NCBI GenBank assembly: GCA_007922305.1 | Contig: ML677326.1 | Span: 59,476,870-59,540,869 of the forward strand | Reading direction: 5' to 3' | DNA: 64,000 nucleotides | DNA from: Dermatemys mawii | Lineage: Eukaryota; Chordata; Testudines; Dermatemydidae | Shown: positions 21,193 through 34,395 of the stretch, in pieces | How positions within the stretch are numbered: the first letter of the stretch is position 1 | How the letters are laid out: every line of letters begins with the position of its first letter | The notes under the pieces: model-generated | What the model was told of the DNA's origin: nothing | Seen by the model: only the letters and a program-made list of their open reading frames with translations | The model's database searches: none | Position numbers and translations under genes: made by a program

Positions 21193-22499
21193 CAGGGTTC
21201 AGTGGCCATGTTAAATAATACTTTGTACCAGTTTCTTACAATGTTACATGTTTAAGTTAGTAGGAGATGGTCTGCTGCACCTCTTCTGACTTCTAGATAT
21301 TTCTTGTCATGTCTCAAATTCAAGAACTGTACAGCTTTGACTTTCTTTCGGTTGATTATTAATTTAAATGCTAGTCAAATGTATTCAGAGTTCATGGAAC
21401 TAAAACATCAAAGGAGGTTAATGATGAGTAATTTATCACCTAAATTACAAAATAACTTTCATGTAAGTGTGAAATACAAAAACAAGAGTTACAGCTTTCT
21501 TCACAGAGAATTTCAAATACTGACAAAGATGTTTTCAGATAGAGGAGTGAAATGCTAGGTTTTCGAGTTTAGTTTGGAGTGCCAAGTATGACTGGGATTT
21601 AGTGATTTCTTTTGTCAAATTACATTTTTGCAGGATAATGAAGGGCAAATATTGTTGCTTTTACCAAGGCTGAATAAACAGATACAACTAGTCTGTAAGC
21701 ATGACAACAGCCTGCCCATTGAAACCTGAGTAAATTTGAAATCACTTTACTGAGGACCTAAATGAAGGCCAAACAAAGCACAAAAACAGTGTGACTATTC
21801 CAATGAGTAAAGCACAGCATGATGAGCCCCAAGGAGCCTAAGTTGTCCTTTATATATGCCAACCCGATGAACTTTACTGGCTATTGCAAATGTAGCATAT
21901 ATTGGAAGTCAATACTTAACCTGAAGAAGTGGTTGAAGGCCAATCGTATCAATCACATAAGAATCCAAGACGATGAAACAGATGTCAACCATCACACAAT
22001 AAGTAATATAACATGAAGAAAAATGTTGGGCCTTTAACGTATTCCTTTCACCAATATGCAACTTCAAACCAAATAACAACAAAACGCCTGGCATTTTATT
22101 TTGCTATGTATGAGAGAAGCCCCACAAAATTGGTTTTAATTTTGAAGGCACTAACTGTAACTCATTGTAGTGGATCAAAGATGGGTTCCTTGAAATAGGG
22201 CTGATAATGGCCTCTACACACAAATCAACAGTGATGGAAGCATATACCTCTGCAAAATAAAGCTTTCTGTTATTAGTAAGATGCTGGAAAGATAGGACAA
22301 GGCATGTGTCCAAGAGGGATCAAATTTCATACTGGGGAGAATACAAGAGCAAAAGCTGCCACCCATCATCTTAAAATGAGTTCTGCCAAGAAAGTAGGTG
22401 AGGTCAGAGTGCAGATACCTGCATCAATAAGACATATGAAGAAAGTTTCAAATATTGCCATCCTAAAATCATTCTCTACAAGCTATGCAATGGTTGCAA
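21193..22499. other. Unannotated sequence
   Basis: Several 60-85-codon open frames on both strands, all with AT-rich random composition. No family recognised. Confidence 0.3.
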
Positions 22500-22715
22500 G
22501 GTGAGCGTAATATTGTCAGTGCTGCTCAAGCCAGTAAACATGCTGGCTGCTATACTCTCTACAAGTTACAAGCAACAGAGGAACCCTGCTGAGGCCATGC
22601 TAAGATGAAATGACAGTAGTCAAACTTATGGTTATAAGTGTGTTGTGAGATAAGGGCACAACTTGTGCAAACTGCTCAGCTAGAAGAAACCTTTTCCAAT
22701 GTGTAGAAAGAATAA
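22500..22715. repeat. Diverged remnant of an unclassified reptile interspersed repeat
   Basis: The stretch with GAGGCCATGCTAAGATGAAA, GACAGTAGTCAAACTTATGG and AACTGCTCAGCTAGAAGAAA resembles a repeat I have seen in reptile DNA. It shares a layout (CAGTAGTC...TGG..ATAAG) with 25690-26100. It ends where the CR1 at 22727 begins. Class not determined. Confidence 0.3.
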
Positions 22716-22726
22716 ATATGTCAGGC

Positions 22727-24678
22727 AACCAGCTTGTCTTTAACAGTGAAATCCTTACTGATCTTAAACACAAAAAAGAACCTTACAAGAAGTGGAAGAT
22801 TGGGCAAATGACCAGGGAGGAGTATAAAAATACTGCTCGGGCATGCGAGAGTGAAATTAGAAAGGCCAAATCACACTTGGAGTTACAGCTAGCAGGAGAT
22901 GTTAGGAGTAACGAAGGGTTTCTTCACGTATGTTAGCAACAAGAAGAAAGTCAAGGAAAGAGTGGGCCCCTTACTGAATGAGGGAGGCAACCTAGTGACA
23001 GAGGATGTGGAGAAAGCTAATGTACTCAATGAATTTTTTGCCTCTGTCTTCACAGACAAAGTCAGCTCCCAAACTACTGCACTGCGCAGCACAGTATGGG
23101 GAGGAAATGACCTGCCCTCTGTGGAGGAAGAAGTGGTTCAGGACTATATAGAAAAGGTGGACGAGCACAAGTCCATGGGGCCGGGTGCACTGCATCTGAG
23201 GGTGCTAAAAGAATTGGTAGATGTGATTGCAGAGCCATTGGCCTTTATCTTTGAAAACTCATGGCGATCGGAGGAGGTTCTGGAGGACTGGAAAAAAGCT
23301 AATGTAGTGCCCATCTTTTAAAAAGGGAAGGAGAAAGATCCGGGGAACTACAGGCCAGTCAGCCTCACCTCAGTCCCTGGAAAGAATCATGGAGCAGGCC
23401 CTTAAGGAATCAATTCTGAGGCACTTATAGGAGAGGAACAGTCAGCATGGATTCACCAAGGACAACTCACGCCTGACTAACCTAATTGCCTTCTATGATG
23501 AGATAACTGGCTCTGTGGATGAGGGAAAAGCAGTGGATGTGATATATCTTGACTTTAGCAAAGCTTTTGATACGGTCTCCCACAGTATTCTTGCCAGCAA
23601 GTTAAAGAATGGGCTGGATGAATGGACTATAAGGTGGATAGAAATCTGGCTAGATCATCAGGCTCAGTGGCTAGAGATCAATGGCTCCATGTCTAGTTGG
23701 CAGCTGGTATCAAGTGGAGTGCCCCAAAGGTTTGTCCCTGGACCAATTTTGTTCAATATCTTCATTAATGATCCGGAGGATGAAATGGAATGCACCCTCA
23801 GCAAGTTTGCAGATGACATAAACTGGGAGGTGTGGTAGATATGCTGGAGGGTAGGGATAGGATACAGAAGGACCTAGACGAATTAGAGGATTGGTCCAAA
23901 AGAAATCTGATGAGGTTCAAATGCAGAATCCTGCACTTAGGACGGACGAATCCCATGCACTGCTACAGATTAGGGACTGAGTGGCTTGGCAGCAGTTCTG
24001 CAGAAAAGGACGTAAGGGTTTCAGTGAATGAGAAGCTGGACATGAGTCAAAAGCATGCCCTTGTTGCCAAGAAGGCTAACGGCATTTTGGGTTGTATAAG
24101 TAGGGGCATTTCCAGCAGATCTAGGGACATGATCATTCCCCTCTGTTCGGCATTTGTGAGGCCTCATCTGGAGTACTGTGTCCAGTTTTGGGCCCCACAC
24201 TACAAGGATGTGGAAAAATTGGAAAGAGTCCAGCAGAGGGCAACAAAAATGATTAGGGGGCTGGAGCACATGACTTATGAAGAGAGGCTGAGGGAACTGG
24301 GATTGTTTAGTCTGCAGAAGAGAAGAATGAGTGGGGATTTGATAGCTGCTTTCAACAACCTGAAAAGGAGTTCTATAGAGAATGGATCTAGACTATTCTC
24401 AGTGGTGGTAGATGACAGAACAAGGAGTAATGGTCTTAAGTTGCAGAGAGGGAGGTTTAAGTTAGATATTAGGTTTTTCACTAGAAGGTGATGAAGCACT
24501 GGAATGGGTTACCTAGGGAGGTAATGAAATCATCTTCCTTAACGGGTTTTAAGGTCAGGCTAGACAAAGCCCTGACTGGCATGATTTAGTTGGGGATTGG
24601 TCCTGCCTTGAGCAGGGGGTTGGACTAGATGACCTCCTGAGGTCTCTTCCAACCCTAATTTTCTGTGATTCTATAGTA
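22727..24678 (+). mobile_element. CR1 LINE, 5'-truncated, about 1.95 kb
   Basis: This is the longest retroelement coding stretch in the window. It retains the linker upstream of the reverse transcriptase, the reverse transcriptase and the C-terminal domain. The endonuclease and ORF1 are missing at the 5' end, as is normal for CR1 insertions. The 3' UTR reads GGTTGGACTAGATGACCTCC and finishes at GTGATTCTATAG, the short 8-mer-type terminus of CR1 with no poly(A). CR1 does not usually leave clear target duplications and none is visible. Moderately young, judging by the few frame lesions. Confidence 0.93.
22740..24491 (+). pseudogene. CR1 ORF2 reverse transcriptase remnant
   Basis: Four frame segments follow each other. 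From 22740 to about 22910 is the linker with a Lys/Glu-rich helix (KKWKIGQMTREEYK). From 22905 to 23321 is the region with [10 protein letters not shown] and the start of the RT domain, ending where one extra T in CCCATCTTTTAAAAAGGG shifts the frame. From 23515 to 23838 is the palm, with VIYLDFSKAFDTVSHSIL and SSGVPQRFVPGPILFNIFIN. It ends at FADD (the catalytic Y/FADD box), just after which a one-base loss creates a stop. From 23832 to 24491 is the C-terminal domain, with HLEYCVQFWAP and QRATKMIRGLEHMTYEERLR. The catalytic Asp pair is preserved but the gene cannot produce an intact protein. Reverse transcriptase for target-primed retrotransposition; no host role is implied. Confidence 0.9.
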
Positions 24679-25660
24679 TTTGTGACACAAGACTGGCCTT
24701 GGAATTGCATGGTCAAAAAACCCACAAAGGTGCTTAACTAAAGAGTAAAAAACCCAACAGTTTCCCATTGCTTATGGAATTCCTTTTCCTACTATCTGCA
24801 AATTCAGTTTGGTTAATACAAGCCTGATCCAGCAAACCTTAACCCCTGAAGCATTCTCATTGATTTCAGTCAGAGTACTTGCTTGAAAAATGGCTGCCAG
24901 TGTGAATAATGGTTGCAGCAGTGAACCCTGAATTTGTAATAGCTTTAGTATCCTAGAGAGTAGCAATAGTACTCCATATGGCCAGATTAAGAGGCAGAAT
25001 TGCTGAACCCAGACACAATAATATTTGTACATGCAAGCCTAAGCTTATATCAATCTCCTGTAGTGATGCACATTCTGTATCTGCATTTTTGTGTTCTTAA
25101 TACACTACAATAAAAAGATTTTTTTAGTTCAGAACAGTATAGTGTTTTCATCTGCCTCTGGGTACCCATTGGTCTTCTACTGATACACTCTGTTATTTCT
25201 GTTTCCACATGAAATAAAGAACTGTATTTCTCGTGTAACAAATATTTTTGTTCTGGGGCATTTCATTTGATTACTTTAATTTTTTTCATGTGACACAACT
25301 GAAAAGGAGTGCCAGTACAAAACTCTGACAGAGCGCTTCTAGCCTCTATTCTAGAATTTAGGAACCTTTTATATTAATTAAAAATACAACCACATAAGAG
25401 AAAATTGGAAGCTTTTCTCTACAAAACCAGAAAATAGTTAATCCAGGATAAACTCAACTGATATTTCAACTAACCCATAAATATCAGCTCTTAGTGTGCC
25501 CCCCTTCATAGGATTTCAACTCAAGACCTGTGCAGACCACATCTGTCACAGTATCATATAAGGAGAAGGTTGCTATCTAAACTAAGTCATTCCCAACGCA
25601 AATCACAAAGGACTGATGTCACGTGCTGCCTGTGAGATATGCCATTTCATGAATGGCTGC
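24679..25660. other. Unannotated sequence with an old repeat half-arm
   Basis: A CATTCTCATTGATTTCAGTC half-arm lies near 24853. Otherwise no gene or repeat recognised. Confidence 0.35.
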
Positions 25661-26110
25661 CACACTCTACTCTAGATTGTTTCCAGGTTGATTTAAAATG
25701 TAGCTTTATGGACAGTGCACTGTAATAATCCAGTCTTGCAGTGACTAAGCAATGGATTATGGTAACAAGATCTGAACAGGAAAGAAATTGTGACAATCTG
25801 CTGTTCAGAGAAAGGTGAAAAAAGCCTTCCTAAATTCTGTTCTGTGACCATGCAGCTGGAGACCCAGCAATACCCTCAGATTGTGAAGTTGAGCTGAAAA
25901 TGGCATGCACAAACCCACAACAAATGGGCTAGATATAATCCACTCACTAATTTCTAGTTGCTTTCCCTAACCTGCCAGTATCACCTCAGTCTTATCTAGA
26001 TTAGATTGATTTTTCTGCCACCTAGATCTCATCTGTTTGTCTCCAATTCCCTTTTCTAATCTATTGTGATGTACAGACTGGATAGTGTAAAATAGAGATA
26101 CAGAGCTGGC
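25661..26110. repeat. Diverged remnant of an unclassified reptile interspersed repeat
   Basis: GTGCACTGTAATAATCCAGT, TGACTAAGCAATGGATTATG and CCAGTATCACCTCAGTCTTA occur in the order of a repeat I have met in reptile and bird DNA, probably LINE-derived. Class and orientation are not certain. Related in layout to 22500-22715. Confidence 0.3.
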
Positions 26111-27710
26111 TTGGTGTGTCAGGCTTTGTTTGTCCTCAGTCAAACACACCAGTTAGTTTTTCAGTTTTTGGTTATTTTCCAGTATAAAATTATACAGTAA
26201 TTTATTGGAAGATTTCTCTCTGAAGGATTCACTGTTTGTCTGCCTATTGTCTATGACCATCAGATGCCTTGAGAGTGAGGCAGTTTCTATAACCAGAAGC
26301 ATATGTTCATTTGGCAGAGAATGTGTATGGGATAAAAAGTGTTCCTCTGCATATATGAATGAGTCTGTCTTGGTCCTGAGGAATCCCTGCTTCATGCTAA
26401 GAAAACAATTGGATTCCAGTAAAAACTCTGTTCCTAGGGGAAAGATGTTGGGTCTTAATTGCATGCCAGTAACTGGAAATACAGCTTGTGTTTTACATAC
26501 TAAGCATGATTAATAAATATTGGCCATAGCAATGCTGGATAGACTAGGTAGTGATAGGAAAGGTAGGGAATGGAGAATGTAGAACTCCTGCTACAGATCT
26601 GATACTTTACAAGTAGCAACATGAAATAAATACATTAGCCTAGATATAAGCCTCATCATTCAGACTGGTGAATGCCCTAAACTTCCATTGACTTTGAGAA
26701 TTGAGGATACTCGACATTTGCAAATTGGGCCCTAGTCTGACAGTAGATGACATAAGTGTTCTAGTTGAAATTTGTCATAGTTACGCTTTCTATTTATTAT
26801 TAAATGGCACACATCTTGCTTTTCATTGCTCTTGTTCCTGTGTGTCTGCAGGCTCAGGGGAACAACACTGTGTGGGGTTCAAAATGTAGTCCTATTCAGA
26901 GACTTTCTTTGTAAATTTAGGGTCTAGGGATATTTTTTGACCCAAACTGTGGTATGGTTGGGAAGAGGAGTATGGTATTTCATAAGTCTCACTAAGCAAC
27001 CAGAAATTCTGAGCCTTTTTATATAGACATTACTGAGGAACCCTTTGTTTTCTTCTTTTTGTTTGAGCGCTGAAAGAAGGCATGATTAGAAATGCATCAT
27101 CCTTACATAATCTATCATAAAGGTCGGTAGGTCAAAACTAATGGTCAGTGACTGGCTATTAATCATAACTTTGAAATGTCAGAGTGTTTTCAGTGTATAT
27201 GAGTTCACCGATATTCGCTGTGGCCAAAATACAATACGCATTGCTACAGAGACAAGAGTACATTTTCCAAATGCTCTTGTATTTGACACTTACTTTGATT
27301 TTAATGAAGTAGTGTGCCTATGTTCTCAAACACCTTTTAAAATATTTTGGGAAAACAGGGGAACCTTTTGGGATTAAGTTGACTGACAATAGGCTGCGGC
27401 TATGAGATGATACTCATGACTGACTATGACTCTGTAAGGCAGTAGTAACAAAATATGGGAAACTGGTGTTGCAAAAAAATCCAATTTTGTCTGCAGCCTA
27501 TTGGAAATGCTGATATCAAACATAGATAGATTTCAATGAAGTTCAAATGCAACCTAGCCATTAATCCCATTAATGTTGCTGTGTCTCACCCTGTCTCATC
27601 CTGGCTGAGATCAAGGTTCCATTGTATATTCTCTACTCCCTCAGCTGGTGAGTGCAGAGAATCAGAATTTTTTTAAGGAAAAAATGAACCAGATAGAGAG
27701 AGCCTTATGC
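26111..27710. other. Unannotated sequence
   Basis: The overlapping opposite-strand frames at 26153-26513 show no domain. A CTTCCATTGACTTTGAG segment near 26682 is another old half-arm. Confidence 0.35.
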
Positions 27711-27754
27711 TTTCATCATGCTTTTATCAAGCTTTCATCATGCTTTTATCAAGC
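27711..27754. repeat. Perfect 22-bp tandem duplication
   Basis: The unit TTTCATCATGCTTTTATCAAGC is present twice, head to tail, with no mismatch. Confidence 0.95.
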
Positions 27755-30700
27755 CTTATTCCAGCTTGATCACAATGATTCACTGAGGTATTGGGTAAAT
27801 GTTCCTTCCATGGATGTCAAATGAGTTCCAGTCATGATAATCAATGTGTCTGTTGTTGTTTTCATAAATAAACTAGGAAGAACATGATTAGCTTTACCTC
27901 ATAGGGAAAATCAACTTCTGTACTGGTGAAGCAAAGTTTCCTATTGCTGATTTGCATTGCCCATCAAGGGGGAGGTGAACACCAAGACTTACATGGCAAA
28001 GTTGGGTTAGACAGCGTGGAACCTGCACCCAGAAATACCTTTACTCAGAAGTCAGTTTGGTGGGCTGATGATTGACCTCTTTGCACTTGTAAACAGTAGA
28101 AAATGCCCTGTGGGCTCTTCTTGTGCCAGGATGAGAGATAGTAAATAACATCTTGCTCATCTGGGCAATGTTCTCGCACATGCTGCCCACATTTTCCACT
28201 GCTCCCCAGAGTCATAGAAAAGATAGGAAGAAGAGAACAGCAGTGATCCTGTTTGCATTTTTGGCTGGAAAGTCTCTCAGTATTCATTAACCTAGCTCTG
28301 GATCTTCAGACGTATCTATTTCATAGAGGACCCTGCTGTTGCTTTTTAACTCTTCTAGTTTGTTTCAAAATGAAACAACACAGCTCTCTTCCTTTTTATC
28401 CTCTGAAAAGCTGTTCTTGAAAGTCAAGGATTTTATTTGTTTTAAAAAGGACTTCAGTAGAGTAAGAAGCCAGAATGAAGTAGTTGGATATCACAATTAG
28501 TGCTTCACAACCTCATAGGGTTTTTTTTATTTTATTTTTTTTGTAAAATATCTTGGTGGCTGTGGAGATATTATATTGAGCATCTTTTATGAATCACCTT
28601 TTGTGTTTTTTCCCTAGAATGACTGCTTTAAAATTGAAACTCTAAGATTAAAAAAATGAAATGGAAATGTCTCAAAAGAATGTGCACATTTTTCACACCT
28701 TAAAATATTTGTTTATATTAATTTTTTATATATTTTCTTAAACATGTATTGAATTTATCAATTTGCTTTGTAGCGGCATCGTATGTGGACTTAGTCACAT
28801 GTGACTTAACATCCTCATGCTGCCTGAGAGTTACAAGCCTTTTGTTGCTGTTTGATGTTCTACAATCATGCCCTCAATGGAACAAATTTAATGGAAGATA
28901 CAATTGCAAAAAAAGCAATTTTACAATGATGGATCATTTCCCTCCCCCCGCCCTTTCTGAAATCATGATTTACATTACTTGAACAGAGAACAAATTCAAG
29001 TGTTAAATCAAATTAGCAAGAGCCAGGCTAATGTGAAAATGACTTTGACTGCTGGGAAGCCAGTGGAAGTTTTGTTGTGGGTGGTTTTTTTTTTTTACTT
29101 GACTGAGGAATATGGCATTAGACCAAAAGAGCGTAAGAATTTCTGTATTTTTGGGTTGATGATAGCTAGAAATCCTATTCCCGGATTATAGAGTCATCTG
29201 GAAATCATTGGGTGTCCAGAGTTGGAAATAACGGTCAAACTAATTGACCTGTTACCTATATCAAGACGCAGGGTCCAATCTTGCATTAAAGTCAGTGAAA
29301 GCTGAAAGTGCTCAACACACCAAGGAGGCACTCAGTACCTCCTAATACTGTGTCCTGGATTCTTTCAAGGCAAGTCTTCCACAATGAATTTCAACTCTGT
29401 AGACATTGTGGGAAAGACACATGCTAATACAGTTGTCCTGCATCAGATTTTCCAAGCGGTCTCTGTGGAATATATATATATTTTCACCTGTGATCAATAT
29501 AATGATTTTATATCATAATGCCAAAATAAAGGTCACCGTAGTCTGCATCTGCAACAATGTACAGAAGAGGCTCTATGGCCCAAGGAGTTTCCCTCTGCCT
29601 TTTGTTACCCCTGTGCAGAGGCTGGTCAAAATCCCAGAGTATTACTCTTTCTCTCTACTCACATCTTTACTAGCTGTCTGAAAGGGAATGGGATCTGATG
29701 GGGGTCTGGGTATGGTTCCACTCCCGTCCACAGCAGCTAGTGGACCTGGCCTGGCTCAGAAAGGAGAGCATGCTGCATCTCCCCAAAGGTGTTAAAGATA
29801 CCACTCTGACATAGGCATCAGAGGAAGAATTTTGGCTAAAATTCCTGCTTGGTGGGTTGGAAGTTCCAGCCACAATTCGTGTCCTTTGCACCATCCTTTA
29901 GCACAGGTTCAGTGTCCAGGGCAGACTATTATGGCAACTAAATTCAAAAATAAAGTAATGCATGTAGGTTACTGGAGATTTTCTCCCCGCTTTCCCCTTC
30001 CCTCATTTTCAATATACTATATTCTGTATACTTAAGGTGATTTGAAGGTTAGTGGGTGTGTGCACACATACTCATTATATATGACAGTGGGGATTTTTTT
30101 CACATTTCTGGAGGTGATTAGTTTAAAATAAATCAGTTCCATTTTGTTTCCAATATGTAGTCAATGAAGAGTCCATTCTTACTGCAAAGCTACAGACCTG
30201 GCTATGCATACAGTAAAGAACTGTTCAAAATGAATATTCATATTATTCAGTATAGTAAACCAGAATAAGCACACACACTTAAATTAATGTTTAGAGAGTG
30301 GAAATAACATAACAATCCCATCTCAACAAAGAAAGATGGTGGTAATAAGCTTTGTCATCCTTCTAGTCAATATTATATAAAACTTCTACATTTTTATTAT
30401 TAATCTTAAAAATTGCAAACTAAACAAAAATATGTCAGAAACTGTTTAAAATTTGTCAGTATGAAACTCTATTATACTGTACTAAAGGTTTCCGCAATTT
30501 AAATTACTTTTTCATTGTACAGGTTACATTTTCAAGAATTTGTACCTACAGTGTTTTCACCCCAATTTTTGCAGTGATAGAATGCAGTATCTGGGTGAGC
30601 AGATGGCAGTTGTGCATGTAAGTGTGGTAGTTAGATGCTCTGATTTTGTCTAATGTAACTGTAAATGATTTTGCATGCAAAATTGTGGCAGAAGCTTTAG

Positions 30701-33700
30701 GAGGCAGTTTGAACCTTCTTTTAGTTTGGCCTGCTGTGTGCAGTTGATATGGCAAATAAATACCTCGTGATGAATAAGCAACTGTAAATCTGCCTACTGA
30801 GAACTGAGAGAACGATCTCCTTTTTCTAAAACAAGTTTGTAAGCAGGATGGAGTTTCAGCCCTGCTCTGAACACTGCAAATACACATGCTCAGTATATAA
30901 AGTCCAATGTTATCCCTGGCCTGGGGTCTGGCTTCATTAGGAACTGAAATAACACAATATAAACTTCAGTCTAAACTTTCTTCCAAAGCTTGGCTATTGC
31001 AGAGATCATCTCCATCTCTGACCCGGTTACCTGTTCTCCAGACAGATGTTCAACTTCTCTATGACCTTGTTGGAAAACTATACGTCTGCCAGTTAGTATA
31101 ATTCAGAAAAAATTGCAGCACACATTCGTGTAGGGCTCATGTACTTGACAACACAAACACTCAACTAAGTCCCTTGCATAAGGATGCTGGATACTAGTGC
31201 CTGACTTCCTGCTTTCTACTAATAGGACTCAGTCCAACAGTTCTTCCATATGTAGAATTCTTCTTAATTAAAGTCAGAGTTACACATTGATCAGGGTTGA
31301 GTTCACATGTGTACCATATTCAAATACAGGATAACTTTATGAAAAGTGTTACCCACTGGTTTGTATTACCTTGATGTATAGTATAGACCAGATTTTCAAA
31401 ACTGTTGTGTTCTACCTTGCCTAGTGAAAACTATGTTTTTAAATTTAGTCTTTGCCTTTTTGTGCCCTTCTGAGTACTGTTGCTTACAAAAGAAGCAGTG
31501 AGAAGATAGATAAAGAAATGTTTTTCTTCAGGAATCTTTACCATTTTTAAAATTTTTTTTAAGTCTCTGGCTTTGATTTTTATGGTAGTATTGAAACCAG
31601 CTAATGGATTTCAGAGTGAAAAGACTGAGTTACTATGGCTACACAGCAGCCTGAAAGCTTAAAAGGACAAAAGAATAAATGACTACAGTACTGGTTGCTT
31701 AGCCATTCCCTGAATGGCTTATAATAACATGAGAATTTTAGTCTTTGACTGAGACAAAGTAAGAAAAAAAGGTTTTAATTCTTTAAGAACTTATTTTCCA
31801 TTTTCAGTTCAAACCACTGCTTTTGGAATTTTATTCAGTTAATATTTTGATTTGAATATATTTCAGCATTAAAGTGAAGTCACTTGTTACTCTTAAAATA
31901 AGTCCAATGCTAAAATTATGACTTGACAATATCTGGAAAATGGGTGGTAATGCAATTAATTTGCAATGAAAATGTAATAACCCTCCTCAAATTATTGAGG
32001 GAATAGTTATAGATTATTAGAGATACTTAATTACAGGTTTCAATGCATTTTCGTAACCCTTTGGATATTTTTTGGTTGAAACATTTGAGTAAAATACACA
32101 TGTAAATATGTGGCTATGAAACCATTTAACAAATCAAGTGCTAAAAGTTATAGTACCTATTATAAGGGTAACAGACAAATATCCTTATCAACTCAAGAGC
32201 ATATTTTGAAAGTAGCTCAATTCTAAATATTAAAGATCTGGAACAGCATGCATATAAACCTTTATCGTGTATCTGTTTTTATACCATATATTTACTCAGA
32301 GTTACAGGTTCAGATTTTTTACTTTGATCCAGGACCATTTTACCACTCTGATTGCACAAAGGTGCCAGGAAGTCTGTGGATCTCTTCCGCTGGTGATTGC
32401 CACACATGGTGGGAAGGGGGTGGGGCAGAGATTAAGTTGGAGCATGGTGTAGGGAGGGATGATGTCTGGGTGGAGTACTTTTGTGCTTCAGCTATTCTCA
32501 GCTCATGAAAAACCAGAACAGCTAGTGTATTTTAAAGTAGCCCTTAGTCTGCTCCAAATTATTGGGGGGCTGGTATAGAACTGGGCTCAAAGTAGAGAAA
32601 CTTACAACTAGCACTTTCTCAATCATTCACCTCACCTGAATCCAAAAGATATTGGGTGTATCTGAGAATCTGGCCCATATTCTCATTCATCATTTTGGGT
32701 TTATGGGGCAATTCTTCTCTGACGCATAATGTTTGCAACCAATATCATGGTGGTGAATGTCACATTGAACACTTCAGTCAATATGTTCAAAACTAATCAG
32801 TGATGTTCAGGTGTTTCAATTTTGGGTGCTCACCTTGACACCTTCTGAATATTATTTTTCTGGAAGTACTCAGCATTTCCCATTGACTTAAGAAGGCATT
32901 GAACATGCCCAGTGTTTTTGAAAGCCAGGACTAGGTTTCTAAAGTTAGGCTCCCAGAAATTTGGGGCACTCAGAATTTCAGGCTGGAGTGGAAAATTTTG
33001 GTGGACGTAAACAGAACAAAGTCAGTAGGGGTGTATGCAGTATATATCCGTGCACAATTTTGGCTCACTGTTTTCAAAAATAAAATATCACCAATATGTT
33101 GTATATATTGTGAATTTCCCTCTAGAACAAATAATAAGTAGGAATGTGAATATGAAGGCAGAGAACTGGGACAGTCTGTACGGAGTTTAAATACTGCTAT
33201 ATTAAGACGTAATTACAGGTATTAATTCTCAACCTTGTAATTTACAGCTTATATAGAATAAAAAGTCCGTTAACTTTGTTTTGCCAAATGTATGTTACTA
33301 CATGTATAGTTAATATTTTGAGTGGTTTAATGAAGTGAAATCTTCAGAACTGCAGTTGTTTATAAAATAACCCAGCTAATCCTGCATTACAGGATTTACA
33401 TATGATTCTCTCATAATGCTCTTCTGAAATGAAACCATTTAATTTTTAAAAAAAGAACAGCTAAAACTTAACAACTAGTAATTCTGTTTTCCATACTGTT
33501 GTTGAGGCTTTATGGAATGCAATTTCATATAATAGACTTTGTTTAAAACAACAACAACAGAAAACTACTATAGAAACGAGACTACTTGAAATTCTGAAGT
33601 GGATCAGTCAGGAGGAAAGTGCTTCAACAGAAGACAGGGAACTGCATGATATTTAGTGTTGCCATGGGAGACAGCTTTACAAGAACATTTGCAGAGCAGA

Positions 33701-34157
33701 TGGACCAAGGCTAAATAAAACAGATACAGGTATTGAACAAGAGTTATGTAATTTTTTGTGAAAGAACAGGAAAACATGATCACTAAGCAATGCAACAAAA
33801 TTCAATAGATAGTACTGCGAACATTTTGGATGGAGAAGTCAGTAGATTAATTTTGAATGGTCACACTTTGCTATAAAGCTCTTTGCTTTTAATTTCAGTA
33901 ATTTTCATAATATTTTTAATTTAATGATTTGAGGTAAAACTACCTTATTTTGATGGCCAAGAGGAAATAGCCAACAAATTATTTGATTCTCAAAAGTTAG
34001 TGATCTTCAGAGTTCATCCTATTTATTTTTCAATTTACATGGAAAAATAATGTCCCTGATTACTCTATCTGTAAACGATCTTTCCTGTGGCTCTTAAGGC
34101 TGCAGATTTATACATTTATTGAAAGGAATGGGAAATCCTTTAAATTTCAGGTTTTCT
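27755..34157. other. 6.4-kb stretch without recognised gene
   Basis: AT-rich. It holds homopolymer runs (T-rich near 28520-28541 and 29089-29097), an old repeat-like segment at about 32640-33000 (TACTCAGCATTTCCCATTGA and following), and scattered random open frames. The 30546-30887 minus-strand frame is the longest and shows no signal peptide, domain or splice context. I see no exon I can support. Confidence 0.35.
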
Positions 34158-34395
34158 GGTCATAAGAACATAAGAGAGGCCATACTGGGTCAGACCAAAG
34201 GTCTGTCTAGCCCAGTATCCTGTCTACTGACAGTGGCCAATGCCAGGTGCCCCGGAGTGAGTGAACCTAACAGGTAATGATCAAGTGATCTCTCTCTTGC
34301 CATCCATCACCCACGTCTGACAAACAGAGGCTAGGGACACCATTCCTGTTAGTTAACTCGTTCTCTGTTGCTAAAAGCTCTTCTGTGGCATTACA
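34158..34395 (-). mobile_element. CR1 LINE 3' end fragment
   Basis: It starts CATAAGAACATAAGAGAGGCC, the complement of the CR1 terminus. It continues GGTCAGACCAAAGGTCTGTC and GGCCAATGCCAGGTGCCCCG, which is the 3' UTR of the same subfamily as 47967-48526. It reaches into the antisense C-terminal code near 34340-34395. Inserted on the minus strand. Confidence 0.88.

Noticed and set aside
27711..27754. Possible CRISPR-like or minisatellite array
   Set aside because: Only two units with no spacers.
30546..30887. 113-residue minus-strand frame in unique DNA
   Set aside because: No domain, no splice sites at its ends, and amino-acid composition is typical of chance frames; conservation data would be needed.
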